64,000 nucleotides of DNA from DATDPM01 sp041498815. GTDB taxonomy: Bacteria; Pseudomonadota; Alphaproteobacteria; DATDPM01. Positions 17,432 through 25,615 of the stretch are shown here, in pieces. The stretch spans positions 1 through 64,000 of the forward strand of contig JBGQJC010000002.1 in NCBI GenBank assembly GCA_041498815.1. The letters are read 5' to 3'. Position numbers and translations under genes: made by a program. The first letter of the stretch is position 1; every line of letters starts with the position of its first letter. The notes below the pieces were generated by a model, which was not told the DNA's origin, searched no databases, and saw nothing but the letters and a program-made list of their open reading frames with translations.

Positions 17432-18055
17432 ATGTCTCGCGGCGCCAAATTCATCGTCGCCTGCATTGCCGCGGGGTGCCTGTTCGCCGGCAGCGTGCGC
17501 GCCGACGAGATTCCGGGCGAAAGCCTGGTGCCTACCAAAACCAAGAACGAGATTTGGACCAAGCTCAAGTCGAAGGACGCGGAGCTGGCGCCGTCCTGCC
17601 AAGCCCGCAAAGCTTTGAATACCAAGGTCGTCAAGACGCTCGCGGACGGCAATTGGGCCGAGCAATGGACCTTGGACCGCTGCGGCGACCGGGCGATTTA
17701 CACGCTGGTCTTCACCCAAGGTCCTAACAAGAACGTCGACGTTCGTTTTACCCCGCCGAATTTGGGGAGCGGCGAATTTCCCGGCGAGACGCTCGGCAGT
17801 CCTGTGTTGATGAAGGACACTTGGGCGGCGATACAAAGATACGACCAAGGGCTGGGACCGGCCTGCCAGGCGCGGAAAGTCCTGGATACGAAGGTCGTCC
17901 AGCCGGCCGCCGGGGGCGAATGGACGGAACTATGGACCATCGACCGCTGCGGGGACTCGGTGCCCTACACCGTCAAATATACGAGCGATCCGAAAGGCGG
18001 CACGAAACTGACCGTGCGTTCCGGTCCGCTGGATTCGGGCGGCGAGACGAAGTGA
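17432..18055 (+). CDS. Secreted protein with two internal domain copies ('gene A')
   Basis: I do not recognise the family. The 207-residue product has a signal peptide (FIVACIAAGCLFAGSVRADE) and two tandem copies of one domain at about residues 34-108 and 123-198. Each copy contains CQARKxLxTKVV, a GxWxExWTxDRCGD segment and a YTxxxT strand. Cys56/Cys84 and Cys145/Cys173 are placed alike and could each form a disulfide. A periplasmic or extracellular role is likely. A fragment matching codons 173-192 occurs again at 18938-19001. The ATG at 17432 starts 58 bp after the cyclophilin gene. Confidence 0.72.
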   Translation: MSRGAKFIVACIAAGCLFAGSVRADEIPGESLVPTKTKNEIWTKLKSKDAELAPSCQARKALNTKVVKTLADGNWAEQWTLDRCGDRAIYTLVFTQGPNKNVDVRFTPPNLGSGEFPGETLGSPVLMKDTWAAIQRYDQGLGPACQARKVLDTKVVQPAAGGEWTELWTIDRCGDSVPYTVKYTSDPKGGTKLTVRSGPLDSGGETK

Positions 18056-18101
18056 ACCGCTTACGCTGACGCCTCGCCCCTGCCCGCCCCGCCATGGTGC
18101 T

Positions 18102-18488
18102 GCGGCCTGAAGATTACATTTGCTTCGCTTTGCCTTGTTTTGCGCGCCGAAGTGCGGAAATGCGCGGCGCAGTTTCCGGCGGTTCCCGGCGGTTTCCTTC
18201 GGCTTTGCGCCCGCCGGCATCAGCCGCGCCGCGGTTTCTTAGGCGAATGTTCGCAAATGTCATCATTTGCATGCGTCCGCAAGGAAATCCCGCGAGGCGA
18301 GCGACAACGCCCACGCGCCCGCAAGGAAAATCCGCGGCGCCCGCTTACCATTCATAATGGCAAAGACCGAGGTGGGAGTATATTCCTAATAGGCGCAGAA
18401 GTCAACAACATTGCGAATCCGGCAGCGCATTCGCCGGCCAAGGCGGAGACGTTCGTATGCGCCAATTAATAATTAGAGGCGCGGGCGA
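18102..18488 (+). repeat. Long direct repeat R1 (mate at 25616-25988)
   Basis: About 387 bp match R2 in the same orientation, starting at GCGGCCT and ending at GGCGCGGGCGA. The best-matching parts are 18113-18277 and 18341-18488; the middle differs by indels. Inside lie an 18-bp palindrome GCAAATGTCATCATTTGC (18253-18270), the motif GGAGTATATTCCTAAT (18375-18390), and a run GCCGGCCAAGGCGGAGACG. A T-run length difference breaks any shared reading frame, so the repeat looks non-coding. It fills most of the gap between gene A and the PLDc_N gene; 18489-18646 shows nothing I can name. Confidence 0.88.
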
Positions 18489-18646
18489 TTTATCGGTTAT
18501 CGCCTTTCTTAAACGGAGGCGGTTGCTTTTCTGGTGGCGGTGAAGCGAACGGCGTTCGGCGTCCCGACCGATGCGCGCGGCTGCGCCTATCAGGCCGATC
18601 GCTTCCGCCATTGCCGGCGCAAGGCGTTCGCCGCCGCGAGGATCGA

Positions 18647-18826
18647 TTACACGAGCCGGCGCGATCCGACCAGCAGCCAGAGAATGAGGCCCAAGACCGG
18701 CAAGACGAGGATCAAAAGGATCCAGATCAATTTGTTGACTGGCGGCAGGCTACTTTGCAGCACCTGGAAGATCGCGAATATATCGAGCACGAGGATGATA
18801 ATCCCCGAAATGCCATAAACATCCAT
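18647..18826 (-). CDS. PLDc_N-domain small membrane protein (59 aa)
   Basis: The minus strand encodes MDVYGISGIIILVLDIFAIF followed by a polar link (QVLQSSLPPVNKLIW) and a second helix (ILLILVLPVLGLILWLLVGS), ending RRLV. This is the phospholipase D N-terminal (PLDc_N, PF13396-type) double-helix module on its own, a common free-standing inner-membrane microprotein. GAAGGAGCACCGGC before the ATG at 18826 gives a strong ribosome-binding site, and the TAA falls at 18647-18649. The function of the single module is unknown; in cardiolipin synthases the same module anchors the enzyme. Confidence 0.85.
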   Translation of the reverse strand: MDVYGISGIIILVLDIFAIFQVLQSSLPPVNKLIWILLILVLPVLGLILWLLVGSRRLV

Positions 18827-18937
18827 GCCGGTGCTCCTTCCAATTCATGATTCGGCCCGCCCATCGGCGGCCTGCATGCCGTATTTCCCGGTCCTCAGCC
18901 TACCGACTTTTTTATTTGTCGTCTTGGCCTGCTTCGC

Positions 18938-19001
18938 GCGCTGTGGGGACTCCGTGCCCTACACCGTCAAATACACCGGCGATCCAAAAGGCGGCACCAA
19001 G
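18938..19001 (+). pseudogene. Remnant of a gene A homologue
   Basis: Twenty codons (CGDSVPYTVKYTGDPKGGTK) match residues 173-192 of gene A with one change (G for S). At DNA level 8 of 63 bases differ, and seven of those are silent third-position changes. That is the mark of a homologue that diverged while functional, not of a fresh duplication. The frame opens and closes in unrelated sequence, so the piece is dead. It ends about 27 bp before the DUF899 stop. Confidence 0.82.
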
Positions 19002-19027
19002 CGGACGATGGCCGATCCGCTACGGGA

Positions 19028-19783
19028 TCAGCGGCCGTATTCGTCGTGCCGGCGCACCCAGAACTGCGGGACGTCATGACCGGCCTCGTCCCGGCCCTTG
19101 GGCGCGAGGTCGAGGTAATGGTAGGCGGTATTCAACATGTCGATGCCGCGAGCAAAAGCGGAATAGGTGTGGAACACGCGGCCCTTCGGGTCCTTGAAGA
19201 ATACGCTGACGCCCTCCCGCTCCGCGGGGCCGGGATCTTGGGTCACGTAGTTGTAGACGGCTTTTTTCTTGGCCAGCTCCTCCGGCGTGAACGAGACCTG
19301 GTAGTCGAAATTGAAATCCGTCCCCGCCGATGAGACCCACTTGAAGTTCCAGCCCATGCGCTTCTTGTAGGCCGCCAGTTTTTTGAACGGCGCCCGGGAC
19401 ACGGCGATCATGGTCGCATCGCGGTGGTTGAGGTGGACGATGACCGGATCGAAGTTGTCGGCCCAAAAGGAGCAGTGCGGGCAGCCCGCGTCCCAATCCG
19501 GGCCGAACATGAAGTGATAGACGATGAGCTGGCTCCGTCCGTCGAAAAGCTCCGGCAGAGTTTGTTTCCCGTCCGGCCCCTCGAATACATACACCTTGGT
19601 GACGGCCTCCCACGGCAGATCGCGCCGCGCCTGGCTGAGCTCATCGCGCAGCTTGGTGAATTTCCTCTCTTGGATCAGGAGCCGTTTGCGCGCCTTGATC
19701 CACTCGCGGCCCGAGACGACTTTATGCGGCTTTGCCAGCGGCCTTTCAATGACTGGCAAGCGCGGCGGGTGATCGCGTGTCAT
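19028..19783 (-). CDS. DUF899 thioredoxin-like protein
   Basis: The 251-residue protein begins MTRDHPPRLPVIERPLAKPH and carries the DUF899 signature: KVVSGREWIKARKRLL, then LIVYHFMFGPDWDAGCPHCS with a CPHC motif, then HLNHRDATMIAVSRAP, and the C-terminal YHYLDLAPKGRDE. DUF899 proteins have a thioredoxin fold, and no enzyme activity is firmly assigned. The start ATG at 19783 overlaps the stop of the Z1 gene (ATGA), so translation is coupled to it. In-frame codons further upstream lie inside the Z1 gene and give a non-family N-terminus. Confidence 0.85.
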   Translation of the reverse strand: MTRDHPPRLPVIERPLAKPHKVVSGREWIKARKRLLIQERKFTKLRDELSQARRDLPWEAVTKVYVFEGPDGKQTLPELFDGRSQLIVYHFMFGPDWDAGCPHCSFWADNFDPVIVHLNHRDATMIAVSRAPFKKLAAYKKRMGWNFKWVSSAGTDFNFDYQVSFTPEELAKKKAVYNYVTQDPGPAEREGVSVFFKDPKGRVFHTYSAFARGIDMLNTAYHYLDLAPKGRDEAGHDVPQFWVRRHDEYGR

Positions 19784-22176
19784 GCGATTTCTTCCGTCGA
19801 CAACGATCTCGGATATCTGTCTGCGACCGCATCGGTCGGAGACACGGCTTCTTCGGTTGCAAATATCAGCGTAGCTGCAGACCGCGGTGTAAAAATAACG
19901 GGCCACCAGAACGGCAAACCGCGCCATCCCTTCGCTTCGTCACCATTTTGGCGCATGAGCACAAGGACCGGAAGATCGTCCGCGTTTGCCCGCGCCGGTT
20001 CTTTCTGTTGCTTCGTATCGGGGGCGTTCGAAAAACGCCCCTCTTCACGATAGCGTGCCATTTTGTGGTCTTTGGCCGCTAACAACCACATCTTCCCCTT
20101 GAGGCCAGGATTTTTGCAAGTCCGCGAAAGATGCCCCAATGCCACGAGATGGGCTTGGCGGTCGTCGTCAGTTGACACATCCGGGAATTCGAGGTTTGCA
20201 TACGCAAGTTCTAGAAGCTTCACCCCCTCATCGACATCTATGAGGTGAGGCTCCATGGATGACCCTATGAGATTTTCAATACGAGCGTCCAGCGCCGCCA
20301 AATTTCTTGCACCCGCGGATTTGGACACAGTTTGGAACCCCGAGAGCACCAATCGGCGGCCCGGACGTATGCTTACCACATCAGAAAATAAGAGCTTATT
20401 AGGTGAGCATGGAATCAGGCGTTTCGCGGCATCCCTCTGAATAAAATAGACGCCTTGATCGTGTTCACCGGACTCGAATGCTTCTCTCAAGGCACCATCG
20501 AACTCGTGTATCCGTTTCATAATTTGGTAGACGTGCTGAGGCGCATAAAACCTTGTCACAACCAGATCGGAGGCGGGGCGAGGACCATACATCCGGGAAT
20601 GCTGCAGAACCGTATCTTGCTGGAAACGATTCGGGTTTCTTCCGTAATAAAACGCAATCAGGTTATTGATTGTGATTCCCCGGTCGAGTATCTGGCCGCC
20701 AATAAACATATTGAAGGGCGTTCTGAGCTTGAGCTGTCCATTACTTGCAAGCAAATTTTTGACATCGACATCGGAGTTCACTTTAGTAATCATCACCTGG
20801 CCGGTTACAAGTGAATCAATAACGGCTTTCTTCACTTCTTCAAGGCTAGGTAGCAGTAGTGCTTCAAGTTCGATAGAGCGACGTAAATCGACATGCGCGG
20901 CCCGTAGTAGCTCATTGAAGAGCGGGCTATCTGCGCTGGCTTGGTCGACAAGCGCGGCAATAATGGCGGCTGCCACGGTCACTTGCCAATCATGCGAATT
21001 CCGGGACTGCTCCGTATGGAAAAGAAAACTATACTTTTGTGGCCGCAAGCCAGCACTCCGTTGCTGAAGGCGGCGAATAGCACCTCCCACCAGAAACGTA
21101 ACGATCGCGTCTCTGAGGACCGCCGCGTTTCGTTCAGTCAACACTCTGTCGATTTGTAGTCTGCGTCGGTCTTCTTTCTTGAGAGCATCTCGTTCCTGTA
21201 GCGGGACCTCGCGAAAGAAGAACGAAGCTGGAGACTCCGGGTCCGCACTTCTATCAAAGTACTCGTCGCCACCAACATATTTGCTATGTGTAGGCAATAG
21301 AACTGTGAAGGCGGGTCGTTTGGGTTTAAAGAGACAGTTTCCACGTACGACTATCTCGTCGTCGGGTTGCAAGTATAGCGAATAGGGCGTTGCCGTGACT
21401 TGCAGGAAGGCGGAGTTTGCAACAAGTTCACGGAACCGGTCGATTTGACGGGAAATTTTTCCGGCTATATTCACACCCCCGGTACGCCGACCGGACACAG
21501 AGGCAAGATCGGCCTCGTCATCTATGATGAGTACGCATCTTTCTTTTAGCTCCGGGTATCGCACTCCAAACAAATCAATAAGCCTTTTCATATTGTCGTC
21601 TTCTTTTTTGACGACAAAAATCAGCTTGCTTGTTAATTCGTATGTGGTTAGTTGCGGCACCGCTAAAATATCGAAAACCTGTACCTGATCCGCCTCGATA
21701 AATTCCTCGAAATCGTCTTTGACCCGGCTGAGCGTCTGCTCCGCCAGCGATTTTGTACCTTTCGTTAGTATGACCGCGACGTCATAGCCTTTGTCGAATG
21801 CGCGTGCGGTGACACCCAAATATGCGCGTGTTTTGCCACTTTGCACTTTTCCCAACAGAATGCCGGGACGTTTAGCCGAGGTTGCTTCCTCTTGGAGTTT
21901 TCGTACAACCTCTTCGACCTTCGCACGAAGTTCCGGTGGGTCACCTCGATTAACTGCCATTTGGTCGTAAAAAAGCTCAATCCCCGGCGCATCGTCTGCT
22001 TGTCGGCGCGCAAGCCAAAGTTTGACCTGATTTATGTCGAACACAGGCCCAGATTTCAGATCGGCGAGCGGCGCTGGAAAATCGGCAAAGCGCTTTCGCC
22101 AATTAGCCACTGCTGACGCGCCGACGTTTGCCAATTCACCGATTTCGTATATTCCGATCAGAGACGATTCAGCCAT
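19780..22176 (-). CDS. Z1-domain ATPase with N-terminal helix-turn-helix
   Basis: This 798-residue protein starts at the ATG at 22176 behind AGGAGG. Residues 7-58 form a helix-turn-helix (EIGELANVGASAVANWRKRF) like those in DNA-methylase and restriction proteins. The Z1 domain, a superfamily-2-like ATPase, follows: Walker A GKVQSGKT (109-116), Walker B IIDDEAD (217-223), TATPY (261-265), GGQILDRGITINN (493-505) and QQDTVLQHSRMYG (519-531). The Z1 family is known from predicted restriction systems beside MutL/MORC-like ATPases, nucleases and methylases. None of these partners is present here. Base composition is visibly less GC-rich than the core genes, which suggests transfer. A palindromic operator candidate lies upstream. 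Confidence 0.88.
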   Translation of the reverse strand: MAESSLIGIYEIGELANVGASAVANWRKRFADFPAPLADLKSGPVFDINQVKLWLARRQADDAPGIELFYDQMAVNRGDPPELRAKVEEVVRKLQEEATSAKRPGILLGKVQSGKTRAYLGVTARAFDKGYDVAVILTKGTKSLAEQTLSRVKDDFEEFIEADQVQVFDILAVPQLTTYELTSKLIFVVKKEDDNMKRLIDLFGVRYPELKERCVLIIDDEADLASVSGRRTGGVNIAGKISRQIDRFRELVANSAFLQVTATPYSLYLQPDDEIVVRGNCLFKPKRPAFTVLLPTHSKYVGGDEYFDRSADPESPASFFFREVPLQERDALKKEDRRRLQIDRVLTERNAAVLRDAIVTFLVGGAIRRLQQRSAGLRPQKYSFLFHTEQSRNSHDWQVTVAAAIIAALVDQASADSPLFNELLRAAHVDLRRSIELEALLLPSLEEVKKAVIDSLVTGQVMITKVNSDVDVKNLLASNGQLKLRTPFNMFIGGQILDRGITINNLIAFYYGRNPNRFQQDTVLQHSRMYGPRPASDLVVTRFYAPQHVYQIMKRIHEFDGALREAFESGEHDQGVYFIQRDAAKRLIPCSPNKLLFSDVVSIRPGRRLVLSGFQTVSKSAGARNLAALDARIENLIGSSMEPHLIDVDEGVKLLELAYANLEFPDVSTDDDRQAHLVALGHLSRTCKNPGLKGKMWLLAAKDHKMARYREEGRFSNAPDTKQQKEPARANADDLPVLVLMRQNGDEAKGWRGLPFWWPVIFTPRSAATLIFATEEAVSPTDAVADRYPRSLSTEEIA

Positions 22177-22482
22177 AAGAAGCGTCCTCCTGTGAACGAT
22201 AAGGATATCTGTATGTGAATACCGTTCACAGATGGTTGTCAATAAGATTGTCAGCTCCTGTGAATGCTGTTTTCCTATAACACCTTAACGTGCTGATCCC
22301 GCTGGTATTTGTTGGTGGCGCGGACCTCTGAAAGGCGGCGAGCAAGACAAGGAACGCAAGAATTAGCGGCTAAGGCAATGCCGGCCAAGCAGGCAGCGCA
22401 TCGTTCTGGGTCTCGTCACGGACCTGCGTTCCCTCAACCCCCATTTTAAGGTAGGTCCCAACGGTTGCGACGCGAGCACCCC
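22177..22482 (-). promoter_or_regulatory. Z1 upstream region with TGTGAA palindrome (22214-22230)
   Basis: TGTGAATACCGTTCACA at 22214-22230 is an inverted repeat with 6-bp arms. Two further TGTGAA half-sites occur in the direct repeat CTCCTGTGAA (22187-22196 and 22256-22265). TTGACA on the minus strand (22242-22237) could be a -35 box, placing the palindrome over the -10 region. The array suggests repression, perhaps by the helix-turn-helix of the Z1 protein itself. TTTTCCTATAAC (22270-22281) resembles the motif near the S24 repressor. The remaining 200 bp show no gene. Confidence 0.45.
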
Positions 22483-22625
22483 CTACCCCGCCATCGCGCG
22501 CACGTTGAGATGGGTGAGGCAGCGGGCGATCCAGAGCTTGGTGAGCTTTTCCTGGACCGCGTTCCGGCCGAGGCGCTCGTGCAGCGCGCGGAAGTCCACC
22601 AAATCGAGCGGCCGGTCAAATTCAT
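22483..22625 (-). pseudogene. Remnant of a gene B (large oxidoreductase) homologue
   Basis: The minus strand encodes RPLDLVDFRALHERLGRNAV then QEKLTKLWIARCLTHLNVRA and ends MAG-stop, matching the last 44 residues of the oxidoreductase at 28592. There are four substitutions (Q/R, K/R, Q/R, D/A) and about thirteen silent codon changes. Similarity stops abruptly at about 22625, right beside the stop of the 39-residue peptide gene. The silent-change excess shows it came from a functional relative rather than from a recent local copy. Confidence 0.85.
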
Positions 22626-22627
22626 TT

Positions 22628-22747
22628 TTAGCGAAAGAATACGTATTTGATGAGGGCGGCTATAGCGAGCAGAACGACCAACACGCCCAGCAGACCAACC
22701 GCCCCCATACCCCACGTCATCCCATCCTGCATCATGTTCTGCATCAT
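22628..22747 (-). CDS. Small membrane peptide (39 aa)
   Basis: The minus strand encodes MMQNMMQDGMTWGMGAVGLL then GVLVVLLAIAALIKYVFFR and TAA. It is a methionine-rich N-terminus followed by one transmembrane helix and a basic end, a pattern I know from short peptides near metal-resistance genes. GGAGG five bases before the ATG at 22747 supports translation. It lies 145 bp downstream of the P-type ATPase on the same strand and may share its transcript. The Met-rich head could bind copper-like ions; that is an inference. Confidence 0.68.
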   Translation of the reverse strand: MMQNMMQDGMTWGMGAVGLLGVLVVLLAIAALIKYVFFR

Positions 22748-22891
22748 CACATCCTCCATTGGCCCAGCGTCGCCATCGCGTTACCTGCCTAGCCTTCTTC
22801 AATACAACATCGCAACCGGCACTCGCACCCCAGAAAAACTATTCCGGCGATTGCACAAACATCGGCGGGTGTTTGAATCGACGGCTCGACG

Positions 22892-25477
22892 CTACCGCGG
22901 CAACGCCGCCTTGCCATCCCCGCCAACGCGAAACCATCGTGCTTTGAGCGCTTCCAATATCAGCAGGCTGAAGAAGCCGGCAACGGCGCATAGGGCAAGG
23001 TCGTCCCAATGCAGCCGGCCAAAATGAAACAGCGACCGGGCCGGGGGCCAAAACACGGCCGCCGCGAGAACCGCGGTTACGCCGCCAAGCAGAATCCGGA
23101 GCGAGCGGTTGGGCCGCAGGAACGCGCGAACGAGAGAAGAGCTGAACGAGCGGTTGACCAAAATGAGACCCATGTTCATGAGAACCAGGGACGTGAAGAC
23201 GAGCGCGCGCAAATCCGGCTCGGGCACTCCCATGCGCGCCGCGCCGATGAAAACGCCGGCCAAGACCGCGAGAACGATCAGGCCCTGGAGGACCGCCCAT
23301 AAAATCCGCCTTGGCAGAAGCAACGGACTCGCGGGATCGCGCGGGGGGCGTCGCATCACGTCGTCTTCCTCCTCTTCGGCTTCAAGCACCACCGAACACG
23401 CCGGATCGATGACCATTTCGAGAAATGCGATGTGAATGGGCGTGAGCATGAGCGGCAGCCCCAGCAGAAGGGGCAGGAGCGCGAGCCCGGCTATGGGGAT
23501 ATGGACGGCGACGATGTACTCGATCGCCTTGCGCAGATTGTCGTAGATGCGCCGCCCCAGGCGGATGGTCTTCACGATCGAGCCAAAATCGTCGTCGAGC
23601 AGGACGATTGCGGATGCCTCGCGCGCGACATCGGTGCCGCGCCCGCCCATGGCAATGCCGATGTGAGCGGCCTTGATCGCGGGCGCGTCGTTCACGCCGT
23701 CGCCCGTCATGGCGACGATCTCGCCGTTCGCCTTCAGACTCTGGACGATGCGGAGTTTTTGATCGGGCCGGATGCGCGCGAATATCGACGTCGATTTCAC
23801 GAGCGTCGCGAGCCGGTCATCGGACATGGCTTCGATGTCGTCGCCGGCCAGGACATCCGCGGAGTCGAGCCCGGCTTGCCGGCCAATGGCGCGGGCCGTT
23901 GCCGGATAATCGCCGGTTATCATCACGACCCTTATTCCCGCGGAACGGCATTCGGCGACGGCGGCGGGCACATTGGAACGCAATGGGTCGGCAAAGCCGA
24001 TCAGTCCCGCATATTCGAATTTCAGGCCGCGGGGCGATTCCGGCGGGTTTTGCACCTGTGCGACATCCATGACTTTTGTTTTCGCGACGCCGAGCACGCG
24101 AATTCCATCGCGCGCAAGCGCGTCCACCTGTTGGCGAATTCGGACCAAGCGGCCGGCGGACAGGTGACAAAGCTCCGCTATCGCTTCGAGCGCGCCCTTG
24201 GCGTAAGCCGTGCCGTTCCCGGCGCCACCGCCGGACATGATGTTCGCTACCGCAAACAAATCCGGCCGGAGACCGTAGGCGCGAATGAGCGTGCGATCCG
24301 CGAAACCGGCGGTGGCCGAGCCGAGCTTTGCCCCGGCGAGCGCGTGTACGGCCATGTCCATCGGATCGGTCGGTTCGCGCGGACAGGCCAGCAGGGCAAC
24401 TTCCAGGGTTTCCCGTAGGCTGCCCGATAGCGGAATGTTTCCATCCCGATCCCAGCGGGCATCCTCGCCGAGGATGGAGACGGCCGTCATGCGGTTTTCG
24501 GTCATGGTGCCCGTCTTGTCGGCGCACAACACCGTCGTAGCTCCCAGCGTCTCTATCGCCGAGGCGCGGCGCGTGAGCACGCGTGTCCGCGAAATACGCC
24601 ACGCGCCCATCGCCATGAACACCGTCATGACGAGAGGGAACTCTTCGGGCAGCAAGGACATTCCGAGCGCGATGCCGCCAAGCATGGCCTCGAGCCACGA
24701 CCCGCGCAGCAGCCCAAAGAGCAGGACCGTCAACCCTCCGGCGAGGGCGCCGACAATGGCGAAGTCACGCACGAACCATCGCATCTGCTGTTGCAGGCGC
24801 GGTTGTTCCGTTTCGATGGTGCGAAGGGCACGTCCGATCTTGCCCATTTCACTGCGAATGCCGGTCGCATGCGCGAGCGCAAGCCCGGTGCCGCGCACCA
24901 CAAGCGTTCCGGCGAAGATATAGGGCAAGTCTTCGCCGCCCGGCCCGGCCTGCCGATCTCCGATCTTTGCGGAGGAAGGTTGGGCCAGCTTGCGGACGGG
25001 AATGGATTCGCCGGTCAGGAGCGATTCGTCGAGCAACAGGTCTTGCGACGATACCAGAGTTGCATCCGCCGCCACCCGGTCGCCCTCGGAAATCACCATG
25101 AGGTCGCCGCGCACGACCTCCCGGCCGGCTATGTGAATTCTCTTGCCGCCGCGGATCACGAGCGCCCGCGGACTCGCGAGATTCCGAAGCGCCTCCAATA
25201 CGCGTTCGCTGCGGGACTCCTGAACGATTGTGATCGTGACCGAGAGGGAAGCGAACAGAAGCAGGAGCAGGGCTTCGATCCGGTCGCCCAAGAGCAAATA
25301 GACGACGCCACCGCCGATCAGCAGCGCGAACATCGGTTGGCGCAAAATTTCGGAAAGGATGCGCACGAATCCGCGCCGGTCGGGCGCCGGCAGCTCGTTG
25401 TACCCCTCCGCCTTCAGACGGGCCGCCGCCGTTGCGGCACTTAGGCCTGGTTCCTGTTCCTTCATCGGATGTTGCAT
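22892..25477 (-). CDS. P-type cation-translocating ATPase
   Basis: The 861-residue protein has all P-type ATPase parts: an N-terminal cation_ATPase_N segment (GLSAATAAARLKAEGYNELP), actuator motif TGES (155-158), the phosphorylated Asp320 in DKTGTMTEN, hinge TGDGVNDAPA, and about ten transmembrane helices. The helix-4 motif reads PEEFP (277-281) rather than the PEGLP of classical calcium pumps or CPC of heavy-metal pumps, so the ion is uncertain; a P2-like light-cation pump is the best guess. An acidic EAEEEEDD stretch near the C-terminal helices is unusual. Start may be the ATG at 25477 or 25465; neither has a strong ribosome site. Confidence 0.9.
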   Translation of the reverse strand: MQHPMKEQEPGLSAATAAARLKAEGYNELPAPDRRGFVRILSEILRQPMFALLIGGGVVYLLLGDRIEALLLLLFASLSVTITIVQESRSERVLEALRNLASPRALVIRGGKRIHIAGREVVRGDLMVISEGDRVAADATLVSSQDLLLDESLLTGESIPVRKLAQPSSAKIGDRQAGPGGEDLPYIFAGTLVVRGTGLALAHATGIRSEMGKIGRALRTIETEQPRLQQQMRWFVRDFAIVGALAGGLTVLLFGLLRGSWLEAMLGGIALGMSLLPEEFPLVMTVFMAMGAWRISRTRVLTRRASAIETLGATTVLCADKTGTMTENRMTAVSILGEDARWDRDGNIPLSGSLRETLEVALLACPREPTDPMDMAVHALAGAKLGSATAGFADRTLIRAYGLRPDLFAVANIMSGGGAGNGTAYAKGALEAIAELCHLSAGRLVRIRQQVDALARDGIRVLGVAKTKVMDVAQVQNPPESPRGLKFEYAGLIGFADPLRSNVPAAVAECRSAGIRVVMITGDYPATARAIGRQAGLDSADVLAGDDIEAMSDDRLATLVKSTSIFARIRPDQKLRIVQSLKANGEIVAMTGDGVNDAPAIKAAHIGIAMGGRGTDVAREASAIVLLDDDFGSIVKTIRLGRRIYDNLRKAIEYIVAVHIPIAGLALLPLLLGLPLMLTPIHIAFLEMVIDPACSVVLEAEEEEDDVMRRPPRDPASPLLLPRRILWAVLQGLIVLAVLAGVFIGAARMGVPEPDLRALVFTSLVLMNMGLILVNRSFSSSLVRAFLRPNRSLRILLGGVTAVLAAAVFWPPARSLFHFGRLHWDDLALCAVAGFFSLLILEALKARWFRVGGDGKAALPR

Positions 25478-25615
25478 GCGGATTCGTTCAATCGCGTTGG
25501 AGCCTTGTTAAACTGCGGCCATACCGCTTAAGCCGCAATCGAAACCGTTGCCACGGATGGACGGCGCGGGCGATTCTTCCGCTTTCGCTGTTCCTTGCAA
25601 GGAAGGCGGCGGAGC

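Noticed and set aside
18114..18314. Minus-strand frame in R1 (with a similar one in R2) starting MQMMTFANIR-like
   Set aside because: A single-base length difference in a T run puts the two copies out of frame, so the similarity is at DNA level only.
18102..18488. R1 as an insertion sequence
   Set aside because: There is no transposase frame, no terminal inverted repeats and no target duplication.
22446..22802. Minus-strand frame of 118 codons over the gene B relic and 39-residue peptide
   Set aside because: Its frame differs from both supported readings and gives a low-complexity Arg/Ser-rich product.
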